NCBI GenBank assembly: GCA_020436955.1
Contig: JAGQWW010000230.1
Location: forward strand, 1-5,076
Source: Saprospiraceae bacterium
GTDB lineage: Bacteria; Bacteroidota; Bacteroidia; Chitinophagales; Saprospiraceae
Reading direction: 5' to 3'
Length of the DNA stretch: 5,076 nt
Part shown: positions 1-4,960 of the stretch, in pieces
Layout: the number at the start of each line of letters is the position of its first letter
How positions within the stretch are numbered: position 1 is the first letter of the stretch
The notes under the pieces: generated by a model
The model's input: the letters and a program-made list of their open reading frames with translations, nothing else
Databases searched by the model: none
Told to the model about the DNA's origin: nothing
Program-made: the position numbers and the translations under genes

Positions 1-14
1 CGATTTCTCCTTGG

Positions 15-91
15 TGGTGATCCCGTCAGGATTCGAACCTGAGACCTACTGATTAGAAGTCAGTTGCTCTATCCAGCTGAGCTACGGGACC
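15..91 (-). tRNA. tRNA-Arg, anticodon UCU
   Basis: A complete 77-nt cloverleaf can be folded on the minus strand. The acceptor stem pairs GGTCCCG with CGGGATC, including one G-T pair. The D stem is GCTC/GAGC, the anticodon stem ACTGA/TCAGT, and the T stem TCAGG/CCTGA around the loop TTCGAAT. The anticodon loop is CTTCTAA, giving anticodon TCT, which reads the arginine codon AGA (and AGG by wobble). The discriminator base is A and the 3' CCA is encoded in the DNA (15-17). No mismatch in the stems suggests a pseudogene. No terminator is visible in the 14 bases left of it, and the neighbour on that side is outside the window. Confidence 0.97.
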
Positions 92-124
92 GGTTTAAAA
101 AGATGCCTTTCTACAAAAGCGCGG

Positions 125-132
125 CAAAGATA
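125..132 (-). promoter_or_regulatory. Candidate -7 box for the tRNA-Arg gene
   Basis: Read on the minus strand this is TATCTTTG, an exact match to the Bacteroidota -7 consensus TAnnTTTG. It lies 33 nt before the tRNA 5' end, which would give a leader of about 25-30 nt. No clear -33 TTG is seen: the expected place holds a T-rich run (minus-strand complement of 143-149). The -7 match alone supports the call. Confidence 0.4.
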
Positions 133-244
133 TTGGTTTTTTAAAAAAAGTCGAGGATTGCCCCCTCTTTTTTTATTTTTTTCAATCAGGTCCCAACTTT
201 TCCCTGATCGATCAACAGGATCTTTTGAACCTTACCAGGCTTTT

Positions 245-452
245 ATAAACTGTTCCATAATCCTATTCATCATTTAAATCAATCCCCTCCATCCTAATCC
301 ATCATATAAAATCAAATCCTATCATCCTAATCCTTGATTTCAACCCACAAAAACCTATTTTCGTTCCAAATGTTATTATCCAAAATCGAATCAATCCCAA
401 AAATCCCTAATCCTAATAGTCTTTCATAATCTAATCCTATAATCCAAATCAA
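245..452 (-). repeat. Degenerate GGATTA-type octamer array in the ribH leader
   Basis: Read on the minus strand from the ribH start codon outwards, words beginning GGAT recur at distances that are multiples of 8 nt: GGATTATA, GGATTAGA, GGATTAGG, GGATTGAT and GGATAATA in the first 80 nt. GGATTAGG and GGATTGAT fall back into the same phase farther out. Words between them are diverged. The G-rich strand points away from ribH. The array overlaps the likely ribH promoter and 5' leader and touches the GTG codon. The phase was counted by hand; statistical support is not computed. Confidence 0.55.
334..363 (+). promoter_or_regulatory. Candidate promoter for ribH-msrB
   Basis: TTG at 334-336 is followed after 19 nt by TATTTTCG at 356-363. 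This fits the Bacteroidota TTG-N17-23-TAnnTTTG pattern with one mismatch in the -7 box. It would give a leader of about 80 nt. The match is imperfect in AT-rich DNA, so a chance hit is possible. Confidence 0.3.
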
Positions 453-974
453 GTGGCTTCTTCAATAAAAAATCTCTCTACTTACGACGAAAAGAACATT
501 CCGGAAGGAAAAGCATTCAATATCGGCATCATCGTATCTGATTGGAATAGCGACATCACGCATGCCTTGTATGACGGATGTTTCGATACGCTAATCAAAC
601 ACGGGGTGGAAGAAAAGAATATTCGTACGGTACAGGTCCCGGGTACATTTGAATTGCCAACAGCTGCTCGCTTGATGTTGAGTCGCTCCAATGTCGATGC
701 TGTTATCTGTATTGGTTGCGTAATAAAAGGTGAAACCAAGCATGACGAGTACATAAATCATGCGGTGGCAACCGGTATTACCAATCTTTCCCTTACTTCG
801 GGCAAACCTGTCATTTTTGGTGTATTGACACCCAATAACCACCAACAGGCAGTAGACCGTGCAGGTGGAAAACATGGCAATAAAGGCGTAGAGGCGGCAG
901 TTACTGCACTTAGAATGGCCGATTTACACAAAAATTACAAGGAAAATGAACCTAAAGGCCGTATCGGTTTTTAA
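453..974 (+). CDS. ribH: 6,7-dimethyl-8-ribityllumazine synthase
   Basis: This is the penultimate enzyme of riboflavin synthesis. It condenses 5-amino-6-ribitylamino-uracil with 3,4-dihydroxy-2-butanone 4-phosphate and acts in the cytosol, usually as a pentamer or icosahedral capsid. The 173-aa protein covers the whole fold. Visible motifs are SDWN (29-32, aromatic residue for ring stacking), VPGTFELP (62-69), GCVIKGETKH (88-97, with the conserved catalytic His97), FGVLT (122-126) and RAGGKHGNKG (136-145). The start is GTG: an in-frame TAA lies 21 nt upstream and the next Met is residue 75, inside the fold, so no other usual start codon fits. The N-terminus also resembles Bacteroidota RibH proteins (KNLSxYD). 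No Shine-Dalgarno site precedes it. msrB follows after 31 nt on the same strand, suggesting co-transcription. No other riboflavin gene is in the window, so the pathway is scattered or lies elsewhere. Confidence 0.96.
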   Translation: MASSIKNLSTYDEKNIPEGKAFNIGIIVSDWNSDITHALYDGCFDTLIKHGVEEKNIRTVQVPGTFELPTAARLMLSRSNVDAVICIGCVIKGETKHDEYINHAVATGITNLSLTSGKPVIFGVLTPNNHQQAVDRAGGKHGNKGVEAAVTALRMADLHKNYKENEPKGRIGF

Positions 975-1005
975 TTTGGTATTCATTCACCAAAATCTAC
1001 CAAGC

Positions 1006-1560
1006 ATGTTATCCATAAAAAAATCTATCCTGCTTTTCCTGGTCAGCTTTAGTCTAATCCAGTGCAACAATGCACAAAAGGAAACCATGGCTACCGAGGC
1101 TACCGTTTCTCATGCAGCTATACCGCAAGCCAACAAAGATTATATCCTGACACCGGAAGGTGACTCCATCAAAAAGGTCGTGAAAAGTGCGGCAGAATGG
1201 AAAGCCGAACTTTCTGATATGGAGTATTATGTGTTGCGTGAAAAAGGTACAGAAAGAGCCTTTACCGGAGACTTGTGGGACAATAAAAAAGAAGGCACCT
1301 ACACTTGTGCTGCCTGCGGCTTACCATTGTTCTCTTCTGACACCAAATTTAAAAGTGGAACCGGATGGCCCAGCTTTTACCAGCCTTTAAACAGCTATTG
1401 TGTAGAAGAAGATTCAGACAACACGCATGGTATGGTACGGACGGAAGTATTATGCAATCGATGCGGCGGACACCTTGGACACGTATTCGATGACGGACCC
1501 AACCCTACCGGATTACGCTACTGTATCAATTCTGTATCCTTAAATTTTGAGGAGAAATAA
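1006..1560 (+). CDS. msrB: Peptide-methionine (R)-S-oxide reductase MsrB, lipoprotein form
   Basis: MsrB reduces methionine-R-sulfoxide in oxidised proteins. I place the start at ATG 1006 (184 aa), because the sequence from there is a clean lipoprotein signal: basic n-region (KK, 5-6), hydrophobic core (8-18) and lipobox-like LIQC ending at Cys20. An upstream in-frame ATG at 946 would overlap ribH and spoil the signal. The protein is therefore predicted to be membrane-anchored outside the cytosol. The SelR domain spans about residues 61-183. The zinc site is CAAC (101-104) plus CNRC (150-153). GTGWPSF (118-124), GHLGHVFDDGP (155-165) and RYCINS (171-176, catalytic Cys173) are all present. Where many MsrBs carry a resolving Cys (SGCGWPSF) this one has Thr119; Cys132 is the only other free Cys in the domain. 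It probably shares an mRNA with ribH. The stop codon directly abuts that of the opposing gene. Confidence 0.94.
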   Translation: MLSIKKSILLFLVSFSLIQCNNAQKETMATEATVSHAAIPQANKDYILTPEGDSIKKVVKSAAEWKAELSDMEYYVLREKGTERAFTGDLWDNKKEGTYTCAACGLPLFSSDTKFKSGTGWPSFYQPLNSYCVEEDSDNTHGMVRTEVLCNRCGGHLGHVFDDGPNPTGLRYCINSVSLNFEEK

Positions 1561-1565
1561 TTATT
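1556..1565. other. Palindromic junction of two convergent stop codons
   Basis: AATAATTATT is a perfect 10-bp palindrome centred exactly between msrB (TAA at 1558-1560) and the minus-strand barrel gene (TAA, complement of 1561-1563). There is no intergenic base and no intrinsic terminator at the join, so transcripts from both sides probably run into the opposing gene or end by another mechanism. Confidence 0.85.
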
Positions 1566-2169
1566 GTTTACCAAGGCTGTAAAACATTCCGAATCTCACC
1601 GAAGATTTAGGATATATCCATACTGGGTGATTGCCTTCAAAGGTCCTTTGGTAAAGAAATTCAAGTCCCAGTCTTTTATAATTGATTTGGGCCTTGATTT
1701 GCGCGCCAAATTGTGGTTTTTCAAATTGGAAATATTCCTTTTTCCAGATATATCTATAATACCTTATGTTTTCCTGTGCACCCATGTAAGCACCTAACCC
1801 TGCTTTTAAAAAAGGGAACAAATCATATAATACACTCAAACTATTAGTAAAATAATTGGCTTTTGCACCGGGGTCAGCAAAACAACAACCCATGATATTA
1901 CACCCAAATGAGTCTTCATCATAATAATAAGTGTACCTAAAATCATATTGTACATTCAACCTTTCCTTGATGGGTTGATTTACGGAAACTCCAGCGTAAT
2001 AACTAAAAAGACCGCTCATATCACCTTCATAATATAGGTGATATTCCGGATTTTCCACCTTTACAAGATCAATTGTATTAACACCAGTATGGATCTGAAA
2101 ACTGGTTTGGCCTACAAGCATTAAGGAAAAAAGGAATACCAAGGAGATGGAGAGATAGATCTTTCCCAT
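1561..2169 (-). CDS. Predicted outer-membrane beta-barrel protein, function unknown
   Basis: This is a 202-aa protein that I cannot assign to a characterised family. It starts with a typical signal peptide: Lys3, hydrophobic 4-19, then a likely cleavage near VGQ (19-21), a common ending in Bacteroidota. The mature part alternates polar and aromatic residues in short strand-like runs rich in Tyr and Phe, with Gly turns (for example 54-62, 71-82, 106-116, 121-130, 157-174), and ends in an amphipathic strand, VRFGMFYSLGKQ. This suits a small porin-like or OmpA-type barrel of about eight strands in the outer membrane. One predicted loop (88-102) carries three cysteines: Cys90, Cys95 and Cys96. 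It starts 29 nt after the mannosyltransferase on the same strand and is probably co-transcribed with it; a functional link is not established. The ATG start has no Shine-Dalgarno site. Confidence 0.75.
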   Translation of the reverse strand: MGKIYLSISLVFLFSLMLVGQTSFQIHTGVNTIDLVKVENPEYHLYYEGDMSGLFSYYAGVSVNQPIKERLNVQYDFRYTYYYDEDSFGCNIMGCCFADPGAKANYFTNSLSVLYDLFPFLKAGLGAYMGAQENIRYYRYIWKKEYFQFEKPQFGAQIKAQINYKRLGLEFLYQRTFEGNHPVWIYPKSSVRFGMFYSLGKQ

Positions 2170-2198
2170 GACAATTTAGTTTTCAATGAAAAAATGGA

Positions 2199-2984
2199 CT
2201 ATTCGTTTTCCGTGGAAGCAGGCCTGGCTACTGAGCCAGCAGCACTGGGAACATCGTGTGCATAATTATTGAAAAAGCTCTTCCACTTCATGTTCAATAC
2301 TCCAAATATAGCTTCTTTTACAATACCTTTCGACATTTTGGAAGTACCTTCTATACGATCAGTAAAGGTGATGGGCACTTCTTTTATTTTGAAACCCAGA
2401 CTATGGGCCGCAAATTTCATTTCAATCTGGAAAGCGTACCCGATAAATTTGATCTTATTTAGATCAATGGTTTCCAACACTTTCCTGCTATAACATATAA
2501 AACCTGCTGTAGGATCCATTACCCACATCCAGGTCATCATACGCACATAAAAAGAGGCACCTTTCGAAAGAAAAATCCGGTCAAAAGGCCAGTTTTCCAA
2601 ATCTCCACCTTTCACATATCGCGAGCCAACTGCAACATCAGCACCCTGATTTTTACAAGCATCATACAACCTCAAAAGGTCTTTTGGATTGTGTGAAAAA
2701 TCGCAATCCATTTCAAAGATAAAATCATATCCTTTCTCCAGTCCGTATCTGAAACCCGCTATGTATGCAGTACCCAAACCCAATTTACCCTGACGCTCGA
2801 TCATAAACAAGCGCCCCGGATATTTTTGCTGTTGTGCCCTGACAATATCCGCCGTCCCATCAGGAGAGCCATCATCCACTATCAACAGATGAAAGTCTTT
2901 CTCCAACGAAAAGACGGTGTTAATCATCTTTTCGACATTCTCCTTCTCATTATATGTCGGTATAATTACCAGGCTATCAGACAA
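2199..2984 (-). CDS. Polyprenol monophosphomannose synthase (GT2 family)
   Basis: This cytosolic-face glycosyltransferase is expected to move mannose from GDP-mannose to a polyprenyl phosphate, making the lipid-linked donor for extracytoplasmic mannosylation. The 261-aa protein has the full GT-A fold: IPTYNEKEN (8-16), VDDGSPDGT (36-44), KLGLGTAY (67-74), metal-binding DxD as MDCD (92-95), GSRYVKGG (120-127), DPTAGF (157-162) and the EVPITFTDRIEGTSKMS region (202-218). It stops soon after the catalytic domain and lacks the C-terminal membrane domain of some Dpm1 homologues; the last 17 residues are low complexity. The start is TTG at 2984: an in-frame TAA sits 12 nt upstream, and the resulting MSDSLVIIPTYNEKEN start is the usual one in Bacteroidota. 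AAGGA lies 3 nt before it, a close Shine-Dalgarno-like site and the only one in the window. It leads a probable two-gene operon. The sugar specificity is inferred from the family. Confidence 0.92.
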   Translation of the reverse strand: MSDSLVIIPTYNEKENVEKMINTVFSLEKDFHLLIVDDGSPDGTADIVRAQQQKYPGRLFMIERQGKLGLGTAYIAGFRYGLEKGYDFIFEMDCDFSHNPKDLLRLYDACKNQGADVAVGSRYVKGGDLENWPFDRIFLSKGASFYVRMMTWMWVMDPTAGFICYSRKVLETIDLNKIKFIGYAFQIEMKFAAHSLGFKIKEVPITFTDRIEGTSKMSKGIVKEAIFGVLNMKWKSFFNNYAHDVPSAAGSVARPASTENE

Positions 2985-3072
2985 AATTCCTTCAGTTTAT
3001 CAAGTTGTAAATCGCGTTCGTATAACGTTTTATATTATATTTTTTATTTATTTCAAAAACAATACCAAGTGG

Positions 3073-3107
3073 GGCTGTTGGCTGTTGGCCTTTGGCTTTT
3101 TGCTTTT
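3073..3107 (+). repeat. (GGCTTTT)5-type heptamer array
   Basis: Five consecutive 7-nt units keep exact phase: GGCTGTT twice, then GGCCTTT, GGCTTTT and TGCTTTT. The word is a rotation of the TTTTGGC array at 4987-5021. It lies in the spacer upstream of the mannosyltransferase. Confidence 0.85.
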
Positions 3108-3113
3108 AGGAAT

Positions 3114-3134
3114 TCAAAAACCCAAAACCAAAAA
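3114..3134 (-). repeat. (TTTTKGG)3 heptamer array
   Basis: On the minus strand three 7-nt units (TTTTTGG, TTTTGGG, TTTTTGA) follow the G-run hairpin element 3136-3168. They sit in the same relative place as the TTTTGGC array beside the second hairpin element at 4961-4985. This array faces the GGCTTTT array at 3073-3107. Confidence 0.7.
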
Positions 3135-3135
3135 T

Positions 3136-3168
3136 CCGTCACCCCCCTTTCCCCCCTCAAGGGGGGCT
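3136..3168 (-). repeat. C-run/G-run hairpin element, copy 1
   Basis: On the minus strand CCCCCC-TTGA-GGGGGG (3166-3151) forms a 6-bp all-GC stem with a four-base loop. It is followed by AAA and a second G6 run, then TGA. The C run can pair with either G run, so two exclusive hairpins are possible. Copy 2 (4961-4985) has the same layout in the opposite orientation. Such G-run/C-run intergenic repeats are, from memory, frequent in Bacteroidota genomes. It could also stop transcription from the GlmU-like gene, although no U-tract follows directly. Confidence 0.8.
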
Positions 3169-3170
3169 AT

Positions 3171-3211
3171 TAAGCAACTAGCGACCAGTAAATAGCTTCC
3201 AGCTTCCAGCC
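3171..3211 (-). repeat. WWRCTGG-type heptamer array, degenerate
   Basis: On the minus strand about six 7-nt units keep phase, including AAGCTGG, AAGCTAT, TTACTGG, TCGCTAG and TTGCTTA. All share the CT core at the same position. It is a more diverged relative of the array at 3302-3350. Confidence 0.7.
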
Positions 3212-3212
3212 A

Positions 3213-3241
3213 TTGTTGGCTTCGACAAGCTCAGACAACAA
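3213..3241. repeat. REP-like nested hairpin with core CTTCGACAAGCTCAG
   Basis: An outer inverted repeat, TTGTTG (3213-3218) with CAACAA (3236-3241), encloses an inner hairpin GCTT-CGAC-AAGC (3219-3230). The core CTTCGACAAGCTCAG is a word I recognise from dispersed intergenic repeats in several bacterial phyla. Only one copy is in this window, so its repetitive nature here is inferred. Confidence 0.5.
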
Positions 3242-3258
3242 ATTGGTGGTCAGCTTTC

Positions 3259-3299
3259 GCATACCCTATTCACCCATTTACCTATTCACCCACTCAACC
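3259..3299 (-). repeat. GGTRAATR octamer array, left copy
   Basis: On the minus strand three exact-phase 8-nt units (GGTGAATA, GGTAAATG, GGTGAATA; 3290-3267) are flanked on each side by one diverged unit. The matching array 4722-4761 lies on the other side of the GlmU-like gene in inverted orientation. Confidence 0.75.
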
Positions 3300-3301
3300 T
3301 T

Positions 3302-3350
3302 CCAGCAACCAGCAACCAGTAACCAGCATCCAGCAACCAGCTTCTAGCAA
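3302..3350 (-). repeat. (WWRCTGG)7 heptamer array at the end of the GlmU-like gene
   Basis: Seven uninterrupted 7-nt units fill 49 nt. On the minus strand they are TTGCTAG, AAGCTGG, TTGCTGG, ATGCTGG, TTACTGG, TTGCTGG and TTGCTGG. Positions 4-5 (CT) and 7 (G) never change. The array starts only 5 nt after the stop codon of the GlmU-like gene, so it lies in its 3' untranslated region. Confidence 0.9.
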
Positions 3351-3355
3351 CCTGC

Positions 3356-4561
3356 CTATTCCCTCTTCTCCCATTTCCTGAATTTTGCGCTTTCTTCGAA
3401 AACGCGTAGCATTATCAGGCGATCTTTGGTGTCGAAGGGGATGCCTCTTCTTTCCATCACTTTCTCGATAGTTTCAAATGCTTTGTCAGTGGTGAAGGTG
3501 GAAAATCCGCTCGCTCCGCCCCATGCGTAAGATGGGATAAAGTTGCGAGGGAATCCTGAGCCAAATATATTGGCACAACATCCTACTACTGAACCGGTAT
3601 TAAACATGGTATTGATACCCGCTTTTGAGTGATCACCCATGATTAAACCGCAAAATTGTAAGCCGGTCGGGTCAAATTTTTCTGAGAAATAGTTCCACAA
3701 TTTGACTTCGGCATAATTGTTTTTCAAATTTGACACATTGGTATCGGCGCCCAGGTTACACCACTCCCCAAGCACAGAATTGCCCAAATAGCCATCGTGT
3801 GCTTTGTTGGAATATCCCAGCAATATTGAATTACTTACCTCACCGCCCACCTTACAGTGTGGCCCCAAGGTAGTAGCACCGTACACTTTTGCTCCCATCT
3901 TCAATACAGCATGGTCACACAGGGCTAACCCTCCGCGTACCATACAACCTTCCATTATCTCCGCATTCTTTCCGATGTAGATCGGACCTTCTGTTACGTT
4001 TAAAATCGAGCATTCAACCTTGGCACCTTCTTCCAGGAAGATTTGACCATCGCCAATTACAGTATTGGTTTTGCTCAAAGGTTGAGATTCCCGCTTACGG
4101 GTAAGCAATCTGAAATCATCTTCAATGGCCTGTTTGTTGACCTTGAATATATCCCAGATGTTATTTAGCTTCAAAAATGGTGTGTCGTTCAGATCCACTC
4201 CTTCCAATTCCTCAATATCCTGATCGTCCAACAGCATTTCAAACTGCTCATCATTGATACGTGCAGCGATTAGTTCTCCATCTTTCAAAAAAGCCTCATT
4301 GATCTCCATTTGGCTGATGAGCTTACAGAGATGCTCCGATGGCAGCACTGATCCATTGATCAGGTAATTATCTTTCCGAAGGTCGATTGGATATTTTTCT
4401 GACAGGTAATCCTGGGTGATAAAAGAGACGTCTCCACCCAGCCATTTTTCCCATTTTTCTTTAATGGTAAGGATACCCACACGTATCTCACAGACCGGGC
4501 GGGTATAGGTTAACGGCAAGAACCGATTACGCAAATCATTGTCAAAAAGGATGATATTCAT
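3356..4561 (-). CDS. GlmU-like sugar nucleotidyltransferase / hexapeptide acyltransferase
   Basis: This 401-aa cytosolic protein belongs to the Bacteroidota GlmU-like family, thought to take GlmU's place in UDP-GlcNAc synthesis (acetylation of glucosamine-1-phosphate and uridylyl transfer). The start is ATG 4561: MNIILFDNDLR fits the family, while an in-frame TTG three codons earlier adds only three residues. The N-terminal part has the family signature LTYTRPVCEIRVGILTIKEKW (17-37) but not the GxGTRM loop of classical GlmU. From about 166 (NTVIGDG) to 335 a left-handed beta-helix of hexapeptide turns follows. HDGYLG (255-260) and NLGADTNVSN (269-278) line up with HLTYLGDAEIG and NIGAGTITCN of GlmU, so His255 probably matches the catalytic His. 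GDHSKAGINTMFNTGSVVG (309-327) is another conserved helix block. The gene appears monocistronic, with a promoter at 4579-4607 and no Shine-Dalgarno site. The substrate is inferred from the family. Confidence 0.9.
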   Translation of the reverse strand: MNIILFDNDLRNRFLPLTYTRPVCEIRVGILTIKEKWEKWLGGDVSFITQDYLSEKYPIDLRKDNYLINGSVLPSEHLCKLISQMEINEAFLKDGELIAARINDEQFEMLLDDQDIEELEGVDLNDTPFLKLNNIWDIFKVNKQAIEDDFRLLTRKRESQPLSKTNTVIGDGQIFLEEGAKVECSILNVTEGPIYIGKNAEIMEGCMVRGGLALCDHAVLKMGAKVYGATTLGPHCKVGGEVSNSILLGYSNKAHDGYLGNSVLGEWCNLGADTNVSNLKNNYAEVKLWNYFSEKFDPTGLQFCGLIMGDHSKAGINTMFNTGSVVGCCANIFGSGFPRNFIPSYAWGGASGFSTFTTDKAFETIEKVMERRGIPFDTKDRLIMLRVFEESAKFRKWEKRE

Positions 4562-4578
4562 AGGGCACAAATGTGTCG

Positions 4579-4607
4579 CAAAAATAAAGATTAAAAATCT
4601 ATGGCAA
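4579..4607 (-). promoter_or_regulatory. Promoter of the GlmU-like gene
   Basis: On the minus strand TTG (4607-4605) is followed after 18 nt by TATTTTTG (4586-4579), an exact match to the Bacteroidota consensus TTG-N17-23-TAnnTTTG. The -7 box ends 17 nt before the ATG, so the leader would be very short (about 10 nt), consistent with no Shine-Dalgarno site. Confidence 0.6.
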
Positions 4608-4681
4608 TTTTACTAAATATTGCCCTGAAAGTTGCCCTTATGGAGTGCAAAAAAAAGTAATATGTGGCTGGAGGGATGGGG

Positions 4682-4716
4682 TTGCTTGTTGCTGGATTCT
4701 GGATACTGGGTACTTG
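4682..4716 (+). repeat. WWRCTGG-type heptamer array, right copy
   Basis: Five in-phase 7-nt units on the plus strand: TTGCTTG, TTGCTGG, ATTCTGG, ATACTGG and GTACTTG. They are followed by AAGGAGG, much as AAGGTTG follows the left array. This is the inverted counterpart of 3302-3350 on the upstream side of the same gene. Confidence 0.85.
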
Positions 4717-4721
4717 AAGGA

Positions 4722-4761
4722 GGGATTTAGGTGATTGGATAAATGGGTAAATAGGAATTTA
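4722..4761 (+). repeat. GGTRAATR octamer array, right copy
   Basis: Five 8-nt units in phase: GGGATTTA, GGTGATTG, GATAAATG, GGTAAATA and GGAATTTA. It follows the CTGG heptamers directly, as the left octamer array does on the minus strand. Confidence 0.75.
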
Positions 4762-4767
4762 CAAGTG

Positions 4768-4802
4768 ACGATTTACGATTTACGGCCGGAAACCGGAAAC
4801 CG
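4768..4802 (+). repeat. Two short heptamer doublets, ACGATTT and CCGGAAA
   Basis: ACGATTT occurs twice in tandem (4768-4781). After ACGG, CCGGAAA occurs twice (4786-4799) followed by CCG. Both are perfect 7-nt direct repeats with unrelated words. Confidence 0.8.
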
Positions 4803-4833
4803 AATGTCGAATACCACATAACCTGTTGATTTA

Positions 4834-4882
4834 GGAGATCGGGGATGGGAGATTGGGGATGGGAGACTGGGGATGGGAGATT
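4834..4882 (+). repeat. GGRGATN heptamer array (14-nt higher-order unit)
   Basis: Seven 7-nt units without a gap: GGAGATC, then GGGGATG and GGAGAYT alternating three times. The alternation makes a 14-nt higher-order repeat, GGGGATGGGAGAYT, in three copies with a single C/T difference. The low divergence suggests recent expansion. Confidence 0.92.
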
Positions 4883-4883
4883 T

Positions 4884-4918
4884 TTGACTCTTGATTTTTG
4901 ATTTTTGATTTTTGATTT
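4884..4918 (+). repeat. (TTGATTT)4 heptamer array
   Basis: One diverged unit (TTGACTC) is followed by four perfect tandem TTGATTT units (4891-4918). It starts one base after the preceding GGRGATN array, so two arrays of different words but equal unit length lie back to back. Confidence 0.92.
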
Positions 4919-4960
4919 CTTTGCCCCTCATCACTTATTACCTATTCCTGTGCTATGCCG

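Larger units (their letters stand above)
92..452. other. Gene-free AT-rich spacer between tRNA-Arg and ribH
   Basis: I see no coding region and no recognisable RNA gene here. In particular, no FMN riboswitch core is apparent before ribH. The left part holds poly-T and poly-A runs around a small GAGG/CCTC hairpin (154-168) and a perfect 10-bp palindrome TGATCGATCA at 205-214. From about 245 rightwards the DNA is dominated by variants of AATCCTAATCC (GGATTAGG on the other strand), described separately as an octamer array. Confidence 0.7.

Noticed and set aside
154..175. GAGG/CCTC hairpin followed by T-runs on both strands, resembling a bidirectional terminator
   Set aside because: The stem has only four pairs with a seven-base loop, and no gene ends next to it on either strand.
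205..214. Perfect palindrome TGATCGATCA, a possible operator
   Set aside because: It is short and solitary, and it lies about 120 nt upstream of the best ribH promoter candidate; nothing else supports a regulator site.
92..452. FMN riboswitch upstream of ribH
   Set aside because: None of the conserved GC-rich junction motifs of the RFN element is visible; the region is AT-rich and repetitive.
946..1005. N-terminal extension of msrB from the ATG at 946
   Set aside because: It overlaps ribH by 29 nt and would bury the lipoprotein signal peptide; the ATG at 1006 gives a regular signal sequence.
3015..3027. CGTT-CGTAT-AACG hairpin in the mannosyltransferase leader
   Set aside because: A four-base stem is too weak to support a regulatory call.
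3034..3059. TTTTTG and TATAAT on the minus strand as a promoter for the mannosyltransferase
   Set aside because: The spacer is only 14 nt and neither box fits the Bacteroidota TAnnTTTG pattern; such matches are expected by chance in this AT-rich stretch.
2826..3195. Overlapping plus-strand open frames reaching into the repeat region
   Set aside because: They lie antisense to the mannosyltransferase start, are low in complexity and translate the short tandem repeats; no protein-like features are seen.
3073..3350. CRISPR array
   Set aside because: The repeats are 7-8 nt and directly tandem with no spacers, and no cas gene is present.
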